This document shows positions 18,043-28,300 of a stretch of 64,000 nucleotides of DNA, one piece after another. Within the stretch, counting starts at the first letter, position 1; every line of letters starts with the position of its first letter. The stretch is taken from positions 62,001 to 126,000 of the forward strand of contig JADJIH010000029.1 in assembly GCA_016707115.1 (NCBI GenBank). The letters run 5' to 3'. A model generated the notes under the pieces. That model saw only the letters and a program-made list of their open reading frames with translations. It had not been told where the DNA came from and searched no databases. The stretch is from Ignavibacteriales bacterium. GTDB taxonomy: Bacteria; Bacteroidota; Ignavibacteria; Ignavibacteriales; Ignavibacteriaceae. The translations under genes and the position numbers were made by a program.

Positions 18043-19365
18043 TTGGATCTTTTGAATACAAAACGCGAACTAACTCAAAAAACTATTTTGGCTTTCTGGA
18101 TTCCCTTAGCTGCAACGTGGCTAATGATGTCCATCGAAGGTCCATATCTTTCTGCATTAATTGCCAGATTGGCTGAACCAAAATTTAATCTTGCTGCTTA
18201 TGGTATAGCATTCTCACTCGCATTAATTATTGAAGCACCTGTCATAATGATGATGAGTGCATCAACAGCGCTTGTAAAAGATTATCAATCATTTAAGCAA
18301 TTAAGAAAATTTAATTACATTTTAAGTGTATCGCTCACTGCCGCAATGATTGTCTTAGTTATTCCACCGATTTTTTATTTCATTACAGAGGGTTTAATTG
18401 GTTTACCCAAAGAGGTTTCTTACTTAACACACCTCGCTGTTATGATATTAATTCCCTGGCCCGGAGCAATTGGGTATCGCCGATTTTATCAGGGAATTTT
18501 AATTCGAAATAACTTAACACGATTGGTCGCTTATGGTACTATCATCAGATTAATCTCAATGACAATAACTGCATTTATATTATACAAGTTTACAGATGTT
18601 CCAGGAGTTGTTGTTGGTGCAAGTGCTCTATCAGCCGCAGTTATATGTGAAGCTATTGCAAGCAAAATTATGGTTAGAAAATTTCTGATTAAATTAAAAT
18701 CTCAATTAAATGAAGAACAAAATGAATTAACAATAAAAGAAATTATAAAATTTTATTATCCGCTTGCACTTACCTCTTTACTTACACTTGGCATTCAGCC
18801 CTTTGTAACTTTTTTTATCGGGCAAAGCAGAATGCCGCTTGAGTCATTTGCCGTTATGCCGGTAGTAACTTCATTCGTTTTTATTTTTAGAGGACTTGGC
18901 TTATCCTTTCAGGAAGTTGTTGTTGCGTTGATAGGAGATAATATGGCTGGATTTGATCAATTAAAAAGATTTGCAATTAAGCTTGCTATGTTTGTTGCGG
19001 GAACATTAATGTTAATAGCTTTTACTCCGCTTGCAGAAATATGGTTCAGAGATGTATCGGGCTTATCAGAATCATTAACTGAATTTGCTAAACTTCCATT
19101 AATGATTATGTCTTTCTTCCCTGCTTTTACAGTTCTAATAAGTTTTCAACGTGCTGTTTTAGTAAAAGCTAATGAAACAAAACAAATAACTTATGGAACG
19201 GCAATTGAGTTTGTTGGAATAATTGTCGTGGTTGCAATCTGCATAAAATTCTTTTCACTGGTTGGCGCAGTTGCCGCAACAATAGCCTTTGTTATAGGAA
19301 GAATGGCGGCTTGCGGATTTTTGCTGCCTCCTACAATTTCTTCACTTAAAAAAACTAATCAATAA
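18043..19365 (+). CDS. MATE/ANKH-like multidrug or metabolite exporter
   Basis: Up to 440 residues with about 12 hydrophobic helices in two similar halves, as in the MOP (MATE) superfamily. The opening (KTILAFWIPLAATWLMMSIEGP) and internal repeats (IKFYYPLALTSLLTLGIQPFVTFFIG) resemble the progressive-ankylosis (ANKH)-like branch rather than NorM-type MATE pumps. No ATG precedes the first helix; the start must be TTG, either at 18043 or at 18052 (TTGAATACA), so the first three residues are uncertain. The last codons overlap the 3' end of the convergent nitroreductase gene by 11 bases. Substrate unknown. Confidence 0.75.
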   Translation: MDLLNTKRELTQKTILAFWIPLAATWLMMSIEGPYLSALIARLAEPKFNLAAYGIAFSLALIIEAPVIMMMSASTALVKDYQSFKQLRKFNYILSVSLTAAMIVLVIPPIFYFITEGLIGLPKEVSYLTHLAVMILIPWPGAIGYRRFYQGILIRNNLTRLVAYGTIIRLISMTITAFILYKFTDVPGVVVGASALSAAVICEAIASKIMVRKFLIKLKSQLNEEQNELTIKEIIKFYYPLALTSLLTLGIQPFVTFFIGQSRMPLESFAVMPVVTSFVFIFRGLGLSFQEVVVALIGDNMAGFDQLKRFAIKLAMFVAGTLMLIAFTPLAEIWFRDVSGLSESLTEFAKLPLMIMSFFPAFTVLISFQRAVLVKANETKQITYGTAIEFVGIIVVVAICIKFFSLVGAVAATIAFVIGRMAACGFLLPPTISSLKKTNQ

Positions 19366-19984
19366 GCGTGAAGATTTGCTCAAAGGATTTTTTATCTCTT
19401 TGAGTAATGAATTCCCTCGGCTTACCGATCGCAACACAAGCTGCTAGTGTGTTTGGTGATTTGATACTGAGTAATTCTTCAAGTTCGTTACGTGCAATTA
19501 AAAGTCCAGAAAGCCAGCAAGCACCATATCCTAAATCAAATGCCGAGAGAATTAAATTTTCAACAGCGGCTCCGATTGATTGAATGTTAGGATAATTTCT
19601 CAATCTGTTTACATCTTCTAAACTTAACTCACGCCCTTTCAGTAATTCTTCAATCACTGTCTGATAAGGACTCATCTCAACAGCAATCAAAACCGGTGCA
19701 TCCATAAAGAATGAGGAGAATCTTAAAACTTTGGCCTGAGCCATCATCTTTTCTTTGATGTTCTCATGCGGAAAGTATTCCAGAACTTTTTTCTGTACAA
19801 TCTTTCCCATTTTCTCTATTATCTCTTCATTTGTAATTGCAATAAATTTCCACGGCTGAGAGTTATTAATACTTGGTGCAAGTCCGGCTCTTCTGATAAT
19901 TTCCTTAATATGTTCAGCAGAAACAGGTTCATCAGTAAATGTTCTAATACTCGCCCTTTTTTCTATTACGTCTTTTAATTCCAT
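19355..19984 (-). CDS. nitroreductase-family flavoprotein
   Basis: 209 residues. It begins with the FMN-binding signature of the family (EKRASIRTFTDEPVS, then APSINNSQPWKFIAIT at ~34-50), has the late AAVENLILSAFDLGYGACWLSG segment (~140-160) and ends with the short AIGKP loop. Members are FMN enzymes that use NAD(P)H to reduce nitroaromatics, quinones or other acceptors; some have ferredoxin or dehalogenase roles. The 3' end overlaps the convergent transporter gene by 11 bases. Family secure, substrate not. Confidence 0.88.
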   Translation of the reverse strand: MELKDVIEKRASIRTFTDEPVSAEHIKEIIRRAGLAPSINNSQPWKFIAITNEEIIEKMGKIVQKKVLEYFPHENIKEKMMAQAKVLRFSSFFMDAPVLIAVEMSPYQTVIEELLKGRELSLEDVNRLRNYPNIQSIGAAVENLILSAFDLGYGACWLSGLLIARNELEELLSIKSPNTLAACVAIGKPREFITQRDKKSFEQIFTLID

Positions 19985-20126
19985 TTTAACTCCTGTTTAA
20001 TAATGCTATAAAAAATGATTTTTTCTAAAATTATTGTGTTGATAATAAGTTTTATTTACGGAATATTCTGCAACCAAAAATTGTTTTATTTTGTTAGTAA
20101 ATATATATAGTAACAGGAATTATTAG

Positions 20127-20666
20127 ATGAAAATTACGATTGTTTTTTTGCTTATAATCGGCTTAGCTAGTTTATGGATTAAACTTAACCCTGATGATTC
20201 AACTGCATTGGCAAAGGTTAAAAATTTAAGTGAACCTGATTCAACAAATCATAACGGAGTAAATATGGACAATAAAGTTGTTAAGACTGATGAAGAATGG
20301 AAAAAAGAATTAACACCAGAAGAATATAGAATTTTACGCGAGAAAGGAACTGAGAGAGCATTCACAGGAAAATATTGGGATCATCACGAAATAGGAACTT
20401 ATATTTGCGCAGCTTGCGGTACAGAACTTTTTGAATCCAATACTAAATTTGATTCAGGCTGCGGCTGGCCAAGTTATTTTGAACCAATTGACAGCAGCAG
20501 AATTATTTACAATGATGATAGCAGTTTTGGAATGAAGAGGACAGAAGTAATCTGTGCAAAATGCGATGGACATCTTGGTCACGTTTTTGATGACGGACCG
20601 CCCCCAACCGGTTTAAGGTACTGCATCAACTCCGGTTCTATGAAATTTGTAAAAAAAGAAAAGTGA
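20127..20666 (+). CDS. msrB: peptide-methionine (R)-S-oxide reductase MsrB, membrane-anchored
   Basis: 179 residues. An N-terminal hydrophobic anchor (1-~18, MKITIVFLLIIGLASLWI) and a ~30-residue linker place the enzyme in the periplasm. The MsrB domain (~52-175) has both zinc CxxC pairs (CAACG and CAKCD), the SGCGWPSYFEP segment, GHLGHVFDDGPPPTG and the catalytic cysteine in RYCINSGSM. It repairs R-methionine sulfoxide in envelope proteins. The matching MsrA (S-isomer) is also exported but lies 33 kb away at 53499-53999 and is truncated. A second ATG (MDNKVVK, 20265) could give a cytoplasmic form, but the longer start fits the export pattern. Confidence 0.93.
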   Translation: MKITIVFLLIIGLASLWIKLNPDDSTALAKVKNLSEPDSTNHNGVNMDNKVVKTDEEWKKELTPEEYRILREKGTERAFTGKYWDHHEIGTYICAACGTELFESNTKFDSGCGWPSYFEPIDSSRIIYNDDSSFGMKRTEVICAKCDGHLGHVFDDGPPPTGLRYCINSGSMKFVKKEK

Positions 20667-20730
20667 TTGTATAAGAATATAAAATTCATATCTTGCAACT
20701 TTCAAATTCGTCCAATATGAGAGGTTAATA

Positions 20731-22089
20731 TTGTCAAATCCAATCACATCTAACACGGTTGAAACAACTCAAAAACTTACTTGGAGCTTTTCAAAAGATT
20801 TTTGGCTTGCAAACTTAATGGAACTTTGTGAGCGCGCAGCTTATTACGGATTCTTTATTCTCTTAACAGTTTATCTAACTGATCTCGTTGGATTTTCTGA
20901 TGTTATGAGTGGAACAATAAGCGGATTGTTTGCCGGTTTTTTATACTTTCTTCCTCCATTCTCAGGTGCCATCAGTGATAGAATTGGTTTTAAAAATGGT
21001 TTAATGCTTGCTTTCGGATTATTAACAATCGGATATTTTTTTCTTGGTGTAACGCATTCAAAAATTTCTGTTATTTTTTTTCTTGCTGTTTTGATGATCG
21101 GGGCATCTTTTATCAAGCCATTAATCACAGGAACGGTTGCAAAAACTTCAAATGAAGTAAATCGCGCAAGAGCCTTTTCTATTTTTTATTGGATGGTAAA
21201 CATTGGTTCATTCAGTGGTAAGACTGTTGTTCCCTGGATAAGAAAAGGAATTGGTTTGGAATACATCAACTTCTTTTCTGCAGGAATGTCTTTTATCGCA
21301 CTACTTCTCGTGGTTTTTCTTTTCAGAAACCTTGAATTAAAAACAGAACGAAAATCATTTAGAGACATTTTCAATGGGCTTATTAAAATCTTAACTAATA
21401 CAAGATTAATTGTGTTAACCTTAATCATTTCAGGCTTCTGGTTAATCCAGGCTCAGTTATATCAAACAATGCCCAAGTTTGTTCTTAGAATTGTTGGACA
21501 GGAAGCAAATCCTGAATGGATTGCAAACGTAAATCCATTTATTGTTGTAGTATTTGTTCTTATCGTAACACAACTAATGAAAAAACATTCTGCAGTTAAT
21601 TCAATGCTTATTGGCATGTTCATAATGCCGCTTTCAGCGTTCTCTATGTCACTTGGCCCCTGGTTACAAAATATTGCCGGTAATGAAATTCCTTTTGTTG
21701 GCCTTATCTTTCATCCATACACAATAATGATGGTTGTTGGAATTAGCTTACAAGGTTTAGCTGAATGTTTTATCTCACCAAGATTTTTAGAGTACTTTTC
21801 TTTACAAGCTCCAAAAGGTGAAGAAGGAATTTATCTTGGATTCAGCCATCTGCATTCATTTGTTTCATACATTGCTGGTGGAGTTATTTCTGGATTTTTA
21901 CTGGAAAAATATTGTCCTGATCCAAAAACTTTACCAACAGGATTAACAGAACTTCAAAAAGCTGCCTATTATTCAGATGCTTATACTATCTGGTATTATT
22001 TTACTGCTATTGGTTTAACTTCTGCAATAGCATTGATTGCTTACAAGTTTTATTATCGTAAAAAGGATTTGAAGTCAGTGGGTAATTAA
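20731..22089 (+). CDS. POT/PTR2-family peptide transporter (second paralogue)
   Basis: 452 residues from a TTG start at 20731; the ribosome site GAGAGG at 20719-20724 is well placed and no ATG occurs before the first helix. It has the POT ExxER motif (ELCERAAYYG, ~31-40), GAISDRIGFKNG between helices 2 and 3, and FYWMVNIGSF (~153), as in the paralogue at 1193-2479. It has about 12-14 helices. It probably imports small peptides with protons. It faces an exported S9 peptidase across the convergent gap, which would supply peptides. Family secure; substrate inferred. Confidence 0.9.
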   Translation: MSNPITSNTVETTQKLTWSFSKDFWLANLMELCERAAYYGFFILLTVYLTDLVGFSDVMSGTISGLFAGFLYFLPPFSGAISDRIGFKNGLMLAFGLLTIGYFFLGVTHSKISVIFFLAVLMIGASFIKPLITGTVAKTSNEVNRARAFSIFYWMVNIGSFSGKTVVPWIRKGIGLEYINFFSAGMSFIALLLVVFLFRNLELKTERKSFRDIFNGLIKILTNTRLIVLTLIISGFWLIQAQLYQTMPKFVLRIVGQEANPEWIANVNPFIVVVFVLIVTQLMKKHSAVNSMLIGMFIMPLSAFSMSLGPWLQNIAGNEIPFVGLIFHPYTIMMVVGISLQGLAECFISPRFLEYFSLQAPKGEEGIYLGFSHLHSFVSYIAGGVISGFLLEKYCPDPKTLPTGLTELQKAAYYSDAYTIWYYFTAIGLTSAIALIAYKFYYRKKDLKSVGN

Positions 22090-22103
22090 AACCATATAAT
22101 ATT

Positions 22104-22160
22104 GTCATCACGAGCGAAGCGAAGTGATCTGTTAGATTGCTTCACTTCGTTCGCAATGAC
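22104..22160. repeat. GTCAT-ended palindromic intergenic repeat A
   Basis: 57 bases beginning GTCATCACGAGCGAAGCG and ending TTCGTTCGCAATGAC, largely self-complementary (GAGCGAAGCGAAGTGATC pairs with GATTGCTTCACTTCGTTCGC with a few mismatches). It sits between two convergent genes. It resembles the short GTCATTGCGAGCGAAGCGAAGCAATC repeats scattered through many bacterial genomes. Two more elements with the same ends lie at 53407 and 62991. Confidence 0.8.
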
Positions 22161-22169
22161 GAATAATTA

Positions 22170-24080
22170 TTAGTTCTTCTCTTCCTTTAACTCAGCAGCT
22201 CTTCCGCCAAGATGTTTGAAAAAGAATTGTTCCATTGCACCATAAAAATCAAATCTGTTTTCTTCATTTCTAAATCCGTGTCCCTCATTATCTTTAACCA
22301 TATAAGGAACATCAATTCCCTTTTTCTTTAAAGCTTCAACCATTTGGTCTGATTCCGCTTTATTTACTCTTGGATCGTTTAATCCCTGAGCAACTAATAA
22401 TGGAGCTTTAATATTATCAACATGAAAAACAGGCGATGCATCTCTTAAAAGCAAAGAATCCTTTTGCGGATGTCCAACCATTTCATAAAGCATTTCTTTG
22501 TAAGGCTCCCAATAAGGTGGAATTGATTTTTGGAATGTGAACAAATTAGATACTCCAACGTAATCAACACCACAAGCATATAGTTCTGGTGTAAATGTCA
22601 GTCCAGCTAATGTTGCATAACCGCCATAAGATCCACCGTAAATTGCAACACGTTTAGGATCTGCAATTCCCTGATCGATTAACCATTTAACTCCATCAGA
22701 AATATCATCCTGCATTGTCTTGCCCCACTGTTTAAAACTCTTCTCCCAAAATTCTCTTCCATATCCTGTTGAACCACGGAAGTTCATTTGTAAAACAGCA
22801 TAACCTCTATTTGCAAGAAATTGCACTTCAGGATTGAATCCCCATGCATCACGATACCATGGCCCGCCGTGCGGGTTTATAACCACAGGAAGATTTTTAG
22901 GATCAACACCCTTTGGTAAAGTTAAATAACCATGAATAGTAAGGCCATCTCTTGTTGTGTATGTAATTGGTTTTTGATCAGCCAAATCATTTTCGTTCAA
23001 CCATGGACTAACATCTATAAGTTTACTTAGTTCTTTAGTTTTAACATTATAGAAATAAAATGATCCGAGTGATTTATCACTGTATGTTCTTACTAAAAGC
23101 TTATCTTCATTTTTATTTATACCGGTTATCGCAAGTTCTTTACCAGGTAATTTTGAAGTTAGATCGTTATAAATATCTTTAGTCTCTTTATCAAAGAAAT
23201 GATATTCCTGTTTCCAACCTGTATAGTTTGCAAACTCAATTACTTTTCTTTTACGGGAGTAACTTAATCCGTTTACATCATAATCGGGATTTTCATACAG
23301 TACTTTTATTTCTTTTTTATTTGCAATGTCATATTCAACAATTGCGGCTTTGTCTCTGCCAATGTTAGATGACACATAAAGATTCTTATTATCGAAGGTA
23401 AAGAACAGAGGGGCAAAAGTTTCTTTAAATGTTGTTGTTAGCAAGGGTTTAAATTCCTGATCTTCACTATCACGATAAAGAACGCTTGAGTTAACCCCAT
23501 CTGTAGTTAGTGCTACTCTCAGTTTTCCGTTATGATCAGTTTGCCAGCCGGTTATGTTCCCCGGATTCTGCCCAACAACTATCATATCGCCGGTATTAAC
23601 ATTAATTCTATAAACATCAAACACTTGTGGATTGTCTTTATTCATCTGAATTAACATTTCATTCGGATTATCAACAAGATCATCTACAACTCCTGCTCTA
23701 ACTTTATCAAATGGCGTAAGATCTTTTTGATTTTTACCATCTTTATCAACACCGAATAATCTAAAATTCTCGTCTCCTTTAGAATCCTGAACATAAATTA
23801 TCCGGTTGTTTCCCTTCCAGAAATAACCAGCAATATCTCTTTCGGTTGCAAAAGTAACTTGCGTGGATTTTTCTTCACCGATCTTTTGAACAAACACGTT
23901 CATTCTGGAATTGACAGGCTGCATAAAAGAAAGATAATCTCCGTCCGGAGAAATCTGATATCCCCTTCTTTCCACATTACGGAAAAAATCTTTCATTGGA
24001 ATTAACGGTACTTCTCCCGCCTGTGCAAAGACTGATGCTGTAATAAGCATAAACAATCCTAAAATAGTTAGTTTTTTCAT
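22170..24080 (-). CDS. exported S9-family prolyl oligopeptidase / acylaminoacyl peptidase
   Basis: 636 residues. Signal peptide MKKLTILGLFMLITASVFAQ. Residues ~30-380 form a beta-propeller-like domain; residues ~390-625 are the alpha/beta-hydrolase domain. It has the oxyanion/NPHGGPWYR segment, the nucleophile serine in GGSYGGYATL (~480), an aspartate in GLNDPRVN and the catalytic histidine in EGHGFRNEEN (~600). It should cleave oligopeptides in the periplasm. Peptides released could enter through the POT transporter encoded convergently next to it. Intact and apparently monocistronic. Confidence 0.92.
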   Translation of the reverse strand: MKKLTILGLFMLITASVFAQAGEVPLIPMKDFFRNVERRGYQISPDGDYLSFMQPVNSRMNVFVQKIGEEKSTQVTFATERDIAGYFWKGNNRIIYVQDSKGDENFRLFGVDKDGKNQKDLTPFDKVRAGVVDDLVDNPNEMLIQMNKDNPQVFDVYRINVNTGDMIVVGQNPGNITGWQTDHNGKLRVALTTDGVNSSVLYRDSEDQEFKPLLTTTFKETFAPLFFTFDNKNLYVSSNIGRDKAAIVEYDIANKKEIKVLYENPDYDVNGLSYSRKRKVIEFANYTGWKQEYHFFDKETKDIYNDLTSKLPGKELAITGINKNEDKLLVRTYSDKSLGSFYFYNVKTKELSKLIDVSPWLNENDLADQKPITYTTRDGLTIHGYLTLPKGVDPKNLPVVINPHGGPWYRDAWGFNPEVQFLANRGYAVLQMNFRGSTGYGREFWEKSFKQWGKTMQDDISDGVKWLIDQGIADPKRVAIYGGSYGGYATLAGLTFTPELYACGVDYVGVSNLFTFQKSIPPYWEPYKEMLYEMVGHPQKDSLLLRDASPVFHVDNIKAPLLVAQGLNDPRVNKAESDQMVEALKKKGIDVPYMVKDNEGHGFRNEENRFDFYGAMEQFFFKHLGGRAAELKEEKN

Positions 24081-24259
24081 TTCCTCTCCATCTAAAAAAA
24101 ATTAAACAAACAATTAATAATTAAATAATTTACCGGATAAAAATTCAATAATGACATAGAGAATACACTTAAATATACATAAGCGGTTGTATCAAATGAT
24201 AGTTAAACGATTACTGGTATAAAAAAGAGTAAAATTGATTTAAAAATTGAAGTGAATTT

Positions 24260-24298
24260 AAAATAAAAAATCCGTACCGATTTTATCGGTACGGATTG
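24260..24298 (-). terminator. Rho-independent terminator of the receptor/PorV operon
   Basis: Perfect 13-bp stem (24269-24281 with 24285-24297, AATCCGTACCGAT / ATCGGTACGGATT) with a 3-base loop; read on the minus strand it is followed by a T tract. It lies 21 bases past the stop of the PorV-like gene. Confidence 0.9.
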
Positions 24299-24318
24299 TA
24301 GAAACAAAGAACTAGATT

Positions 24319-25350
24319 TTAGAAACCAACGGAAAGAGCAAAAACATGGTTTCCATCAAAGTATTGAGCTGTTCTATAAGCATAATCTACTCTCAATAGA
24401 ATTCCATCAAGATTTACATTTACACCAGCACCGGCAGTTAAACCATATAAATATTGTTCACTGTCTACATCTGGAGCAAATTGATAACCTAATCTTGCAA
24501 AGAATTGATTATTGAAGCCATATTCAGCTCCAAATTTATATTCATCTTCTGAGAAGTTGTTATTTAGAAATACGCCGGCTAATTGAACAGCATTTTGTTC
24601 ATCAAATTCGGCTTTATATCCAACACCCATTTCAAAAGAAGATGGTAGATCAAATTTTGCTGCTTCAATTTTAGTGTACTGCGGCGGACGATTCTGATCC
24701 TGCACTGATGAAAGAACAAGCATTCCAGAACCATCATATTGCATTTGTGGTCCAACATTTTTCATAGCAATACCAATGCTTAATCCTTTTATATCAGCAA
24801 GAGTATTGTATATAACGCCAACATTAAAACCAAAACCTGTAGAGCTAGCATCTCCAAGAGTTTCAGTAATTAAGTTAGCAGTAAGACCAACAGATATCCT
24901 TTCTGTTAATTGGCGTGAGTATGTTAACCCTGCAGTTAACATCTGAGGGGAAAATACCGCTCCGCCTAATCCGTCAGGATCAGTGGTTGTGGTAACTAAT
25001 ATATCGCCAATTCCAAGACTTTTAAGACTTAATGCAACAACTCCAAAGCCTTCAATATTTGTAGCTACAGCACCATATTCTACACCGATATCTGCTAAAT
25101 ATGACATGTGTGAAAACATAACACTGGTAGAGTTTTGCATATTAGCCACACCAGCAGGATTCCAGAATATTGATTCTATACCCTGTGCTACTGCAAGATT
25201 GGCTTCACCCATTGCTATACCGCGCGGACCAACAGGAATAAGCAGCTGAGCAGCTCCTCCTGTACCTGTTCTATTTCCACCTCCAGCATATACATCAAGT
25301 GTAAGCAGGAGGGCAAGAACTATTATTAATAATCTAAATATATTTTTCAT
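24319..25350 (-). CDS. PorV/PorQ-family outer-membrane beta-barrel protein
   Basis: 343 residues. Signal peptide MKNIFRLLIIVLALLLTLDVYA. The mature start GGAAQLLIPVGPRGIAMGEANLAVAQGIESIFWNPAGVA is the signature of the PorV/PorQ (UPF0164) branch of FadL-like barrels, in which PorV shuttles T9SS cargo to the sortase at the cell surface. Alternating strands continue to a final FALSVGF. It is the last of three genes (TonB-dependent receptor, 1261-residue exported protein, this barrel) with 31- and 35-base gaps. The close linkage suggests it serves as a dedicated export or attachment partner of the large protein; this is inference. Ends at a strong terminator. Confidence 0.85.
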   Translation of the reverse strand: MKNIFRLLIIVLALLLTLDVYAGGGNRTGTGGAAQLLIPVGPRGIAMGEANLAVAQGIESIFWNPAGVANMQNSTSVMFSHMSYLADIGVEYGAVATNIEGFGVVALSLKSLGIGDILVTTTTDPDGLGGAVFSPQMLTAGLTYSRQLTERISVGLTANLITETLGDASSTGFGFNVGVIYNTLADIKGLSIGIAMKNVGPQMQYDGSGMLVLSSVQDQNRPPQYTKIEAAKFDLPSSFEMGVGYKAEFDEQNAVQLAGVFLNNNFSEDEYKFGAEYGFNNQFFARLGYQFAPDVDSEQYLYGLTAGAGVNVNLDGILLRVDYAYRTAQYFDGNHVFALSVGF

Positions 25351-25381
25351 TTTTACTCCTATACTTTTTTACTTGATTTCA

Positions 25382-28300
25382 TTAGAATCTATCAAGAATT
25401 TGTTGTTCCTGAATAACAGCTATTTTAAGGATTTTTGTCTCACCAAGATCTGGTAAATCAATATATGCGAGATACAATCCGCTTGCGACCGGTAATCCAG
25501 CGGTATTTGCCAGATCCCATCTTAGGAATTGATCAATATCATCCTTATTTATTGTTCTTACATGAACACCTGCAAGATTGAAGATTCTAATTGTTGCTTT
25601 TTCTGGTAGATGGCTAAACGTAACAAATTTGTTGTATTTATTAAGTTCTTCTGTATTTACACCATAATATGGATTTGGAAATACATTAATTTTATCCACC
25701 TGTGTTTTAGCAAGTTCATTAGAGAAAGATGAACCATTAGTGTTGAATAAATATTTATCCGAACCAATTTGAACTGGGTTATCGTATGATACAGTTACAA
25801 CATCACCAAGGCTATAGTTGGTTCCGTAAAATACAAGTACCCAGGTTGCAGTTGCAGGCGCAACCTTTGGTGCTGTTGCATCATAAGGTGAATTATCTAT
25901 GACTGCATACATTCTATTAACTGGGTTCCATGCATAGAATGGTTCAGCTGTAGGTGTTTGAATACGATCTCTAAACACTAAATTAACCTGAGTCTGGGTA
26001 TCTTTATTCCAAACCTCAAATGGTATTCTAATCAAGAAAGGAGCTGTAGAACCCGGATTAGGATTAAGCGGGTGTGTAGCTAAACCAGCAGCACCTGTTA
26101 CTGTTGAGAATATTGTAGCGAGCGAGCCTGTTCCATCTCTAACTACTATACGAGTTTGTCCGCCTACTACTGTTGTGTCCCAAATACCGGTGAATCTTAA
26201 CTCATAATCTTGTTGTAACTCATCAATACTGGCTGTTCCGAAACCAAAATTATCTAAGGCCGTACTAGTTACGGTACCACCAAATATTGTATAGTTTTGT
26301 ATATCAAGATTACCAGTAGAAGAATTTGAAGATAACGTAGTCGGACTATTATCAGGACTAAGTGTAAGTCTATCAGAAGCAAAATTGATAGGTGCTTCAT
26401 AAACCACACTTACTCCTACCTGGAAGCCATCAACGATAGGATCTGCTGATGTTGTAGGATTTAACTGCGCATCACTAAAATCATCGCGTGAAGGGAATAA
26501 ATACTCACCACCGATAATGCCTTGGTTTTCAAGAAGAACTGTACTTGTTGTAACATCTCTTAAATTCCAGTATTTAGCTAGTCTGGATGCATTACCAACT
26601 GCACTGACGGTTGTTGTACCAGCTGCATCAATTGGGCCACCACCATATCCATCATCAAATACTATCCAATCAACAGATAATGGTAGATTAGCTTGAACGA
26701 GAACACTCCATTCTTCACCTCCAGCAAATGGTCCATTCCCAGTATAAGGGTGAGATGTATCCCCGAGAATAACAGAATTTCCGGAAATTACGGGATGAAT
26801 TGAACCATTGCCGGCTTCAAAATCTGGAACACTAAGAATATCAACTCCTACCGGAAAAGTAAGCAGTATACCATCCGCATAATCGAAATCCACTGAAACT
26901 AAATCTAAAGTAAATTTTAATTCCAATGTTCCAGCTTGAGGTCCGTATACTCCAGCGAGGTCAATTGAGGTGCCATCTAAAGTATCTGGTCCAAATTTAC
27001 GATCAACGACAGCAGCCGCAACCCAATCTCCATTAGGATCTCTAATTTCCTGACGTTGAGAAAAGAACACTTCGTAATCATGTCCAGTAGTTGCAGCAGG
27101 ATCAACAACATTAACTGTTGGACCGCCATCTGCAGTTCCTTCATGAACAATTGCTACAGATCCGCCTGATTCGTCACCATAAGTAACTCCTGGATTTGGA
27201 GTTTGTGGAATAACAGTAAGAATAGCAATTGGATTTTCAAGATTATTTGGAACAGCTGCAAGATCAGGATTATAACTATATGCTGTAACCGCAAAGTAAT
27301 ACTTAATTCCATTTACCAACGGAATTCCACCATCAACAGCATCATTTGTTATAGAAATAAATCGTTTAATTCCAGTATCATTTCCAAACTGCACAGGATA
27401 TTTAATAACAGAGCCTGTTCTTACATCGAAAACAAAATCTGAAATTTTTCCAACCTGGTCAACAATATCATAAGTGGCAACTCTAATACCTTCTGATACC
27501 TGAGATGATGCAGTTGGTAATTGATAAATATTGTATCCCTGGAAGGTGTGTCCTTTTTTGTTAAAAGTTTCAGTAGCTTCAACTTTTGCAGTATTCTTTG
27601 ACCAGTCAAGTATTATTTCTCTATCTAAAGAGGTAACTGTAACTTCCGGTGCCGGAGGAGCTGTTGGAAGATCAAAGAAGTTATTATAAGCTACTTGTGC
27701 CTGAGCATCGTAAAACTTTAGGAGTCCTAATGCTGAAAGTCTATCAACACCAGGAATAGCACCTGCAACTATTTCAGCAACTACTACTTCTTGTGTATCA
27801 CCAGGTGCCATATTGAATGGACCGGATGCGCTACCCTGTCTTCTATCACCAGCTGGTAACTGCACACCATCCAACCAGCCTGTGCGGGCTTGCGGATCAC
27901 CATTTAAAGCATAAGTAGTTGGGTTACCTGTTGCAAGGTCAATAAATGGAGCGCCTGAAACACCAAATTTGCCCTGGAAGAAATTATAAAATTCACGTGA
28001 ACCATCTATTTCTCCCTGCGGCGGATCGCCGATATTAGCATCACCATTAGCAAAATAGTATGCTGCAGTCATTGGTAAATTAATTTTACCTGGTCCTACA
28101 ACCTGGTTATTAAATATTCCAAAATCAGAAGCATCATCTATTCCATTTTTATTTATATCTTCACCGGCTACTCCATCAAGAAGTGGTCCCTGAAAAAAGT
28201 CAAAGCCAACTGCAGGAGGAGGTAATGGAGCGTATGTAGCATCTGTTGCACTTGCATTATAACAATATTGTAAGCTTAATGTAGTATCAACACCAACATA

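Noticed and set aside
22104..22160. Repeat A as a convergent terminator
   Set aside because: It has no T tract on either side and its ends match the dispersed repeats B and C.
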